Positions 58,624-64,000 of a DNA stretch of 64,000 nt are shown here, in pieces. The DNA is from Candidatus Microbacterium colombiense (lineage in GTDB: Bacteria; Actinomycetota; Actinomycetes; Actinomycetales; Microbacteriaceae), in the NCBI GenBank assembly GCA_029203165.1, contig CP119308.1, positions 1,860,001 to 1,924,000 on the forward strand. The letters run 5' to 3'. Both the position numbers and the translations under genes were made by a program. The notes beneath the pieces were generated by a model. It was not told where the DNA came from and searched no databases. It saw only the letters and a list, made by a program, of their open reading frames with translations. Position 1 is the stretch's first letter; each line of letters opens with the position of its first letter.

Positions 58624-59268
58624 ATGACCACGCGACGGATCGCCGTCGTCTCCGCCGGGCTCTCCAATCCGTCGTCGACGCGGATGCTCGCCGATCGCCT
58701 CGCCGCCGAGACGGTGAAGGCGCTCGCGGCACACGACATCGACGCGACGGTCGATGTGATCGAGCTGCGCGACTACGCGCACGACATCACGAACAACCTG
58801 CTCACGGGGTTCGCGCCGCCCGCGCTGGAGACCGCGATCAACACGGTCGTCTCTGCGGACGCGCTGATCGCCGTCACGCCCATCTTCTCCACGAGCTACA
58901 ACGGGCTGTTCAAATCGTTCATCGACGTGCTCGACCCGGATGCACTCACGGGGAAGCCCGTGTTGATCGGCGCGAATGCGGGGACGGCCCGTCACTCGTT
59001 GGCGATCGACTACGCGATCCGCCCGTTGTTCGCCTACCTGCATGCGGACGCGGTGTCGACCGGGGTCTTCGCGGCCTCCAGTGACTGGGGCGGCGCGGGC
59101 GATGACGTGGCGCCGCTGGCCAAGCGCGTCGAGAAGGGTGCGCGCGAGCTGGCCGAGGCCGTCTCGCGGCGCGAGAGCACGGCGGTCGTGGACCCGTACG
59201 ACCCGGCGACCTACCTCGGTGAAGGCCGGTCGTTCGGGCACATGCTGGGCGGTCTCGCCGGCGAGTAA
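58624..59268 (+). CDS. NAD(P)H-dependent FMN reductase (CE1759 family)
   Basis: 214-residue flavodoxin-like reductase: VVSAGLSNPSSTRMLADRLA is the phosphate-binding loop, and VTPIFSTSYNGLFKSFIDVLD is the flavin-site segment. It supplies reduced flavin to the monooxygenase encoded immediately upstream. The start is two bases after that gene's stop, so both are translated from one message under the palindrome-controlled promoter. Confidence 0.92.
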   Translation: MTTRRIAVVSAGLSNPSSTRMLADRLAAETVKALAAHDIDATVDVIELRDYAHDITNNLLTGFAPPALETAINTVVSADALIAVTPIFSTSYNGLFKSFIDVLDPDALTGKPVLIGANAGTARHSLAIDYAIRPLFAYLHADAVSTGVFAASSDWGGAGDDVAPLAKRVEKGARELAEAVSRRESTAVVDPYDPATYLGEGRSFGHMLGGLAGE

Positions 59269-59310
59269 GCACCGGGGCGTGACGCCATCGACAATGTCCG
59301 AGGGGCATCG

Positions 59311-59316
59311 TACGGT
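59311..59316 (+). promoter_or_regulatory. -10 hexamer of the FAD oxidoreductase gene
   Basis: TACGGT, six bases before the ATG. Confidence 0.5.
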
Positions 59317-59322
59317 GGCGTC

Positions 59323-60675
59323 ATGCCCCGTTTCTCTGCACTGGAACATGTTCGCGGCACGCTGACCGGATCCCTCCTCGTCCCGACAGATGAGGGGTTC
59401 GACACGGCGCGCAGGCCCTGGAATCTGGCGATCGATCAGCATCCGGTCGCGGTATCCGTGCCGGCAGACGTGGCCGACCTGCGTGCGCTGCTTGAGGCCG
59501 CAGCCGACGACGGTGTACCGGTGTCGGTGCAGCCCGGTGGGCACGGGGCCTCGGGCAGTCTGACAGGCGCTCTGTTGGTGCGCATGGCGGCCTTCGACGA
59601 CCTCGACATCGATCTCGAGAGCGGCACGGCGCGTATCGGTGCCGGTGTGCGCTGGGGGCGTGTCGTCGATGCGCTGGAGGGAACGGGATGGGTGGCGCCG
59701 GCGGGCACGAGTCCGGTGGTCTCCGTGACGGGGTACACGCTCGGCGGGGGACACTCCTGGTTCAGCCGCACGGCGGGACTCGGTTCCGACAACCTCCGCG
59801 CCGCCTGGGTGCTGCGCACTGACGGCACCCACGAGCGCGTCGACGACGAGAGCGAGCCTGATCTCATGTGGGCCCTTCGCGGTGCCGGTGGCATCGTCGG
59901 CATCGTCACCGCGATCGAGATCGATCTCGTCCCGGCGCCGACGCTCTGGGGGACATCCCTCGTGTTCGATGCCTCAGATGCCCCGACCGTCCTGCGCGCG
60001 GTGCGTGATCTGTCGGCGCACGCCCCAGCCACGCTGAACGTGTTCACGAACTCGATGCGCATGCCCGATGTCCCTCAGCTGCCTCCGGAGATCCGTGGCC
60101 GGAGTTTCGTGACCGTGCAGGCGCTGTCCGTCGCCGGCGATGCGGATGCCCTTCTGCGTGCACTGCGCTCCTCTGCGACGGCGCGACGTGAGGTGGTCGG
60201 GGCGACGTCGCCGGCACGCCTCAGTGCGCAGTCGACAGAACCGACCGAACCGACCGCCAGCCGTGGCGCCTCCGTAGCGCTGGCCGAGCTCGACGACGCC
60301 ACGATCGACGCGTTGATCACGTATCGGGATCGACCTGAGCAGGCGACGATCATCGGTATCGACGTCCGCATGTTGGGAGGCGCACTCGACGCCCCGCGGC
60401 GGGAGGGGTTCGCCTCCCTGGAGGGCGCAGCGTGGATCGCCTACGCTCTCGCGCCGCTCTTCCCGGATGCCCCACGCGAGCCCGGAGACCTGAGCCTGTC
60501 CGGCTTCCGGGAGTTGCTCGCCCCGGCGAAGGCGCAGCGCACCGTACCGACGTTCCTCAGCCCGGATGAGAATCTGGAGCACGCAGCGCCGGATGCCGAC
60601 ATCGAGCGATTGCGCGCCGTGCGTGCGCGACTCGATCCTTCCGGCCTGCTCCACGAGGGGCGTCTCCCGCGCTGA
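59323..60675 (+). CDS. FAD-binding oxidoreductase (berberine-bridge/6-hydroxynicotine oxidase type)
   Basis: 450-residue PCMH-type flavoprotein. VSVQPGGHGASGSL is the FAD-binding motif around the usual covalent-attachment His (GGHGA). SVTGYTLGGGHSWFSRTAGLGSDNL is the second FAD segment. The C-terminus resembles a BBE domain (RARLDPSGLLHEGRLPR). The substrate is unknown; related enzymes oxidise sugars, alkaloids or amines. No signal peptide. It does not appear to share a promoter with the monooxygenase pair. Confidence 0.9.
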   Translation: MPRFSALEHVRGTLTGSLLVPTDEGFDTARRPWNLAIDQHPVAVSVPADVADLRALLEAAADDGVPVSVQPGGHGASGSLTGALLVRMAAFDDLDIDLESGTARIGAGVRWGRVVDALEGTGWVAPAGTSPVVSVTGYTLGGGHSWFSRTAGLGSDNLRAAWVLRTDGTHERVDDESEPDLMWALRGAGGIVGIVTAIEIDLVPAPTLWGTSLVFDASDAPTVLRAVRDLSAHAPATLNVFTNSMRMPDVPQLPPEIRGRSFVTVQALSVAGDADALLRALRSSATARREVVGATSPARLSAQSTEPTEPTASRGASVALAELDDATIDALITYRDRPEQATIIGIDVRMLGGALDAPRREGFASLEGAAWIAYALAPLFPDAPREPGDLSLSGFRELLAPAKAQRTVPTFLSPDENLEHAAPDADIERLRAVRARLDPSGLLHEGRLPR

Positions 60676-60681
60676 CGAGGG

Positions 60682-61380
60682 TCACCGCCCGCCGAGCTCC
60701 GACCCATATTTCCAGCTGTACTCGGTCTCCGGCCTTCCACGGGCGCCGTAGCGCGCGCCGCGATGCACCAGTCCCTCTGCGGCGAGGTGCTCCAGATAGC
60801 GGCGCACTGCGACGCGTGACATCCCCAGATGCTCAGCCGCCTCCGTGGCGGACAGGGGACCGGACGCACGGATCTCGGTCGTGACACGGTCGAGCGAGCC
60901 TGCGGAGAGCCCCTTGGGGAGCGAGATCGGTCCGGTCGCACGTCCCAGCAGCGCATCGATCTCGGCCTGCGTCGCCTGACCCGCCGTCGTGGTCGCCTGG
61001 CTGCGATGCTCGCGGTACTGCGTCATCCGCTCCTGGAACACGGCGAACGGAAAAGGCTTGACGAGGTACTGGAACACACCGAGCGCCGCCATCTGCCGAA
61101 CGGTCTCCGCCTCGCGCACCCCGGTGATGGCGATCACATCCACCGCTGTCGCGCGCGCCCGGAGAGTGCGCAGCACGTCGATCCCCGAGCCGTCCGGCAT
61201 CGTGACGTCGAGCAGCACGAGATCGAACGCGTCGGGGCCGGGTCGCTCGAGCACGGCGGTCACGGCTGCGCGGGCACCGGAGCATTCTCCGGCGACGACG
61301 AACCCGTCGATCCGCGCGAGATAGTCGCGATGCAGCTCGAGAGTGAGGGCGTCGTCGTCGACGAGCAGTGTGCGGATCAT
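60682..61380 (-). CDS. CitB/DcuR-type response regulator
   Basis: 232-residue receiver plus helix-turn-helix protein. The receiver (1-120) has the acidic pair DDD at residues 8-10, phospho-accepting Asp in LVLLDVTMPDGSG and Lys in LVKPF. The C-terminal domain (about 180-232, ATEAAEHLGMSRVAVRRYLEHLAAEGLV) is the winged helix of the CitB family. It overlaps the kinase gene by four bases (stop/start overlap at 61377-61380), so the two are coupled. It probably activates the divergent dicarboxylate transporter gene. Confidence 0.92.
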   Translation of the reverse strand: MIRTLLVDDDALTLELHRDYLARIDGFVVAGECSGARAAVTAVLERPGPDAFDLVLLDVTMPDGSGIDVLRTLRARATAVDVIAITGVREAETVRQMAALGVFQYLVKPFPFAVFQERMTQYREHRSQATTTAGQATQAEIDALLGRATGPISLPKGLSAGSLDRVTTEIRASGPLSATEAAEHLGMSRVAVRRYLEHLAAEGLVHRGARYGARGRPETEYSWKYGSELGGR

Positions 61381-62666
61381 CGACGGCTCCTGCGCAAGGG
61401 CGCCCGGGGCAGGACGACACGGAATCGCGTCGGGTTCGCGAAGACCTCGACCGTGCCGCCGGCATCCGTCACCACCGAACGGACGAGCGCCAGTCCCACC
61501 CCACGCCCGTCGGTCCCTGTCGGCTTCGTCGAGAATCCCTGCGTGAAGATCCGCTCCGTCAGCTCCGGCGGTACCCCCGGCCCGCTGTCGGCGACCTCGA
61601 GCACGATGCCGCCCGCATCAGAGGGGCTCAGAGCGACGCTGACCCACCTCTCACCGGTGCTGCTCTCGGACGCGGCGTCCATCGCGTTGTCGATGAGGTT
61701 CCCCAGCACCGAGACGCTGTCGACGACGGAGAGCGGCGAGCGCGGAGTGTCGGGCGCGATGAGTGCACGCCAGTCGACACCCCGTTCCTTCGCCTGCGAT
61801 GCCTTGCCCAGCAGCAGCGCACCCACGGTCGGGTCGCCGTGTCGCCGCGCCGTCACCTGGTCGACGAGCGACTGACTCTGTCGCGAGGTCTCCGTCAGGA
61901 TCTCGATCGCCTCGGCCGTGCGCCCGAGCTCGAGCAGGGCGACGGCCGTGTGCATCCGGTTTCCGTGCTCGTGCGTCTGCGCCCGCAGGGCATCGCCCAA
62001 CGTGCGGATCGATTCGTACGACGACACGGCATCACGCACCTGGCCCGGCGGCAGGTCGCCGGTGATGCCGCGCGTGAGTCGACGAGCGCCCCAGGCGCCG
62101 AGCGCGCCGAGTCCCACGAGTGCGGCGGTGATGCCGAGGGAGAGCGGGATGCGGCGGATCAGTGTGTCCGCGATCGATTCCGTCGTCACCCCCGCAGCGA
62201 CCCATCCGAGTAGATCTCCCTCCGATGAGGTCACCGGGACGATCGTGCGCACCGACGGGCCGAGCGTGCCCGTGAAGACCTCGGTGAGCGTGCGCGGGGT
62301 GTCGGGGATGGTCCCGAGGTAGCGTTCGCCGATCTCGTCCACATCCGGGTGGGTGATGCGTACGCCGTCCACCGTCATGATCGTCACGAAGTCGAGCTCC
62401 GCGTTGTCGACGACAGCCATCGCATACGGCTCCAGCGCGATCGTCGCCGATTCCGGATCGGCACCTTCGAGAGCGAAGGTCACGACAGGCGAAGAGGCGA
62501 TCGTGACAGCGGTGGCGGCGGTGACCCGCTCCGCCTCCGCATGCGTCGCGCGCTGCGCCTCCACCACAAGGAACACGGCCACCGCCACGCCGATCACGAC
62601 GACGGCGGCGAGGACGAGCAGGAACACCCGGGATGCGGTGCTGCGTGCGGCGGCGGCCCGGGGCAT
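61377..62666 (-). CDS. CitA/DcuS-type sensor histidine kinase
   Basis: 429-residue membrane kinase: TM1 at about 12-34, an extracytoplasmic PAS/sCache sensor domain (about 35-170, expected to bind a dicarboxylate or citrate), TM2 at about 172-195, then the short CitA-type dimerisation helix with the phospho-accepting His in HEHGNRMHTAVALLELG, and a HATPase domain (NLIDNAMDAA, DSGPGVPPE, GRGVGLALV). ATG at 62666 with RBS GGAGATGC; the longer frame upstream adds a Trp/Tyr-rich stretch that is not conserved. Confidence 0.92.
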   Translation of the reverse strand: MPRAAAARSTASRVFLLVLAAVVVIGVAVAVFLVVEAQRATHAEAERVTAATAVTIASSPVVTFALEGADPESATIALEPYAMAVVDNAELDFVTIMTVDGVRITHPDVDEIGERYLGTIPDTPRTLTEVFTGTLGPSVRTIVPVTSSEGDLLGWVAAGVTTESIADTLIRRIPLSLGITAALVGLGALGAWGARRLTRGITGDLPPGQVRDAVSSYESIRTLGDALRAQTHEHGNRMHTAVALLELGRTAEAIEILTETSRQSQSLVDQVTARRHGDPTVGALLLGKASQAKERGVDWRALIAPDTPRSPLSVVDSVSVLGNLIDNAMDAASESSTGERWVSVALSPSDAGGIVLEVADSGPGVPPELTERIFTQGFSTKPTGTDGRGVGLALVRSVVTDAGGTVEVFANPTRFRVVLPRAPLRRSRR

Positions 62667-62810
62667 CGCATCTCCGATCTTCGATGGTCGAGGTAGTGAC
62701 CAATACGACCACAAATGGTGGCTCCGTGTGAAGTCGGCGACCGTGGGGTAACCGCCGGCACTGAGGCTGACGGTCATGAGACGACGACGTTCATGAGCAA
62801 GGAGAAGACA
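62667..62810. promoter_or_regulatory. Divergent control region between the kinase and dctA-like genes
   Basis: 144 bases. CCAC-AAATG-GTGG at 62710-62722 is an inverted repeat and a candidate response-regulator site. RBS AAGGAGAAGAC precedes the transporter ATG. No clear -10/-35 pair could be chosen for either direction. Confidence 0.3.
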
Positions 62811-64000
62811 TGGCCATCACGACGGGGTTCACACTTCCGGGGTTCCACTGGCGGCGAGGGAAGCAGGCCTGGGACCGCCACACCTGGCTGTACGTGTCGG
62901 TGCTGATCGCGGTCGTGCTGGGAGCACTGGTCGGGCTCATCTGGCCGGAGGTGGGACAGAGCTTCGAGGCGCTCGGCAAGGGCTTCGTGGCGCTGATCAA
63001 GATGATGATCGCGCCGATCATCTTCTGCACGATCGTGGTCGGCGTCGGATCGATCGCGAAGGCGGCCACGGTCGGCAAGATCGGCGGTCTCGCGCTGCTG
63101 TACTTCATGGTCATGTCGACCTTCGCTCTCGCGATCGGCCTCGTGGTGGGCAACATCATCCACCCCGGTGCGGGCCTCGACATGGCGGGCTCGACGTACG
63201 ACGGCGAGGCGGGGGAGGCGAAGAGCACGCAGGACTTCGTGCTGGGCATCATCCCGACCACCTTCTTCTCCGCGTTCACCGGAGAGAGTGTGCTGCAGGT
63301 GCTCTTCATCGCGCTTCTCGTGGGCTTCGCGCTGCAGGGGCTCGGCGATAAGGGCGCCCCCATCATGGACGCGGTGAAGAACCTGCAGAAGCTGGTGTTC
63401 CGCATCCTGGGCATGATCCTCTGGCTGGCGCCGATCGGCGCATTCGGCGCCATCGCCGCGGTCGTCGGCAAGACCGGTATCGCGGCGATCTGGAGCCTCG
63501 GCATCCTCATGATCGCCTTCTACATCACCTGCATGGTCTTCATCGTCGCCGTCCTCGGGACGTTGCTGTGGGCGGTGACGCGGGTGAACATCTTCAGCCT
63601 GATCAAGTATCTGGCGCGGGAGTACCTGCTGATCGTGGGCACCTCGTCGTCGGAGTCCGCGCTGCCGCGGCTGATCGCGAAGATGGAGCACCTGGGTGTC
63701 TCCAAGCCGGTCGTGGGGATCACCGTGCCCACGGGATACTCCTTCAACCTCGACGGCACGGCCATCTACCTCACGATGGCATCGCTGTTCATCGCGACCG
63801 GGATGGGACAGCCCATGTCGATCGGGGAGCAGATCGGTCTGCTGGTGTTCATGATCATCGCCAGCAAGGGCGCGGCAGGGGTCACCGGTGCAGGCCTTGC
63901 GACACTGGCCGGAGGACTGCAGGCGTATCGTCCCGATCTCGTCGACGGGGTCGGTGTGATCGTGGGCATCGATCGCTTCATGTCCGAGGGTCGCGCACTG
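62811..64000 (+). CDS. dctA: Cation:dicarboxylate symporter (DctA/GltP family), 3' end outside window
   Basis: At least 396 residues, running off the right edge with no stop. DAACS-family features are clear: TM1-TM6 from residue 25, the serine-rich re-entrant loop GTSSSESALPRLI (about 278-290), the TM7 motif TGYSFNLDGTAIYLTMASLFIA (about 308-329) and GVTGAGLATLAGGL (HP2). Members import C4-dicarboxylates or glutamate with Na+ or H+. Its divergent placement next to a CitAB-like pair points to dicarboxylate or citrate uptake. ATG at 62811 with a strong RBS. Confidence 0.93.

Overview
The window is a dense, high-GC actinobacterial chromosome segment. Gene content and order (dxr, site-2 protease, ispG and proS in series; nusA-ylxR-infB-rbfA; truB-ribF; rpsO; efeUOB) fit the Microbacteriaceae, most likely Microbacterium. 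That assignment is an inference from recognised families, without a database search. I see no tRNA, rRNA, CRISPR array, insertion sequence or prophage. It reads as core chromosome.

Layout. Bases 1-7.1 kb: a cut-off FtsK-like ATPase, asparaginase, OsmC, PlsC, an FKBP lipoprotein, dxr and a MurE-family ligase. 7.2-11.6 kb: YcnI copper protein with a membrane partner, the Rip site-2 protease, and a DGPF protein with its ECF42 sigma factor. 11.6-19.9 kb: a fused anthranilate synthase behind a complete tryptophan attenuator, ispG, an AlaX-like editing protein, an RNB ribonuclease, a PEP-mutase family protein and proS. 19.9-33 kb: LOG protein, amine oxidase, nusA-ylxR-infB-rbfA, an ATPase-less LuxR regulator, mutY, truB, two small membrane proteins and ribF. 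33-46 kb: SNF2 helicase, pfkA, a broken DUF559 gene, an S9 peptidase, a Pit phosphate transporter with a small partner, a phosphodiesterase, aspA, an FAH protein and PrsW. 46-51.5 kb: FKBP, YceI, an MFS exporter, rpsO, a self-regulated membrane-protein operon and a 2OG-Fe oxygenase. 51.5-64 kb: efeUOB iron uptake, a serine hydrolase, an acyltransferase, a luciferase-like monooxygenase with its flavin reductase, an FAD oxidoreductase, and a CitAB-like two-component system divergent from a truncated dicarboxylate transporter.

Three signals run through the window. First, about twenty genes on both strands have a TANNNT hexamer ending exactly six bases (once seven) before the start codon, so their mRNAs should be leaderless. 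This also fixes many starts. Second, the trp operon has an eleven-residue leader peptide with tandem Trp codons and four mutually exclusive stem segments, and the leader peptide itself seems to be leaderless. Third, four genes (nusA, proS, efeU, efeO) are each broken by one extra base, and removing that base restores a normal-length protein. Because nusA and proS are essential, residual assembly errors are more likely than gene decay.

Regulatory sites visible by eye include a DtxR/IdeR-like box before efeU, a tandem 22-bp-phased operator before the membrane-protein/winged-helix operon, palindromes over the yceI and monooxygenase promoters, an ECF42-type promoter, a possible PHO box before pit, and a strong 5'-end hairpin in the helicase leader.
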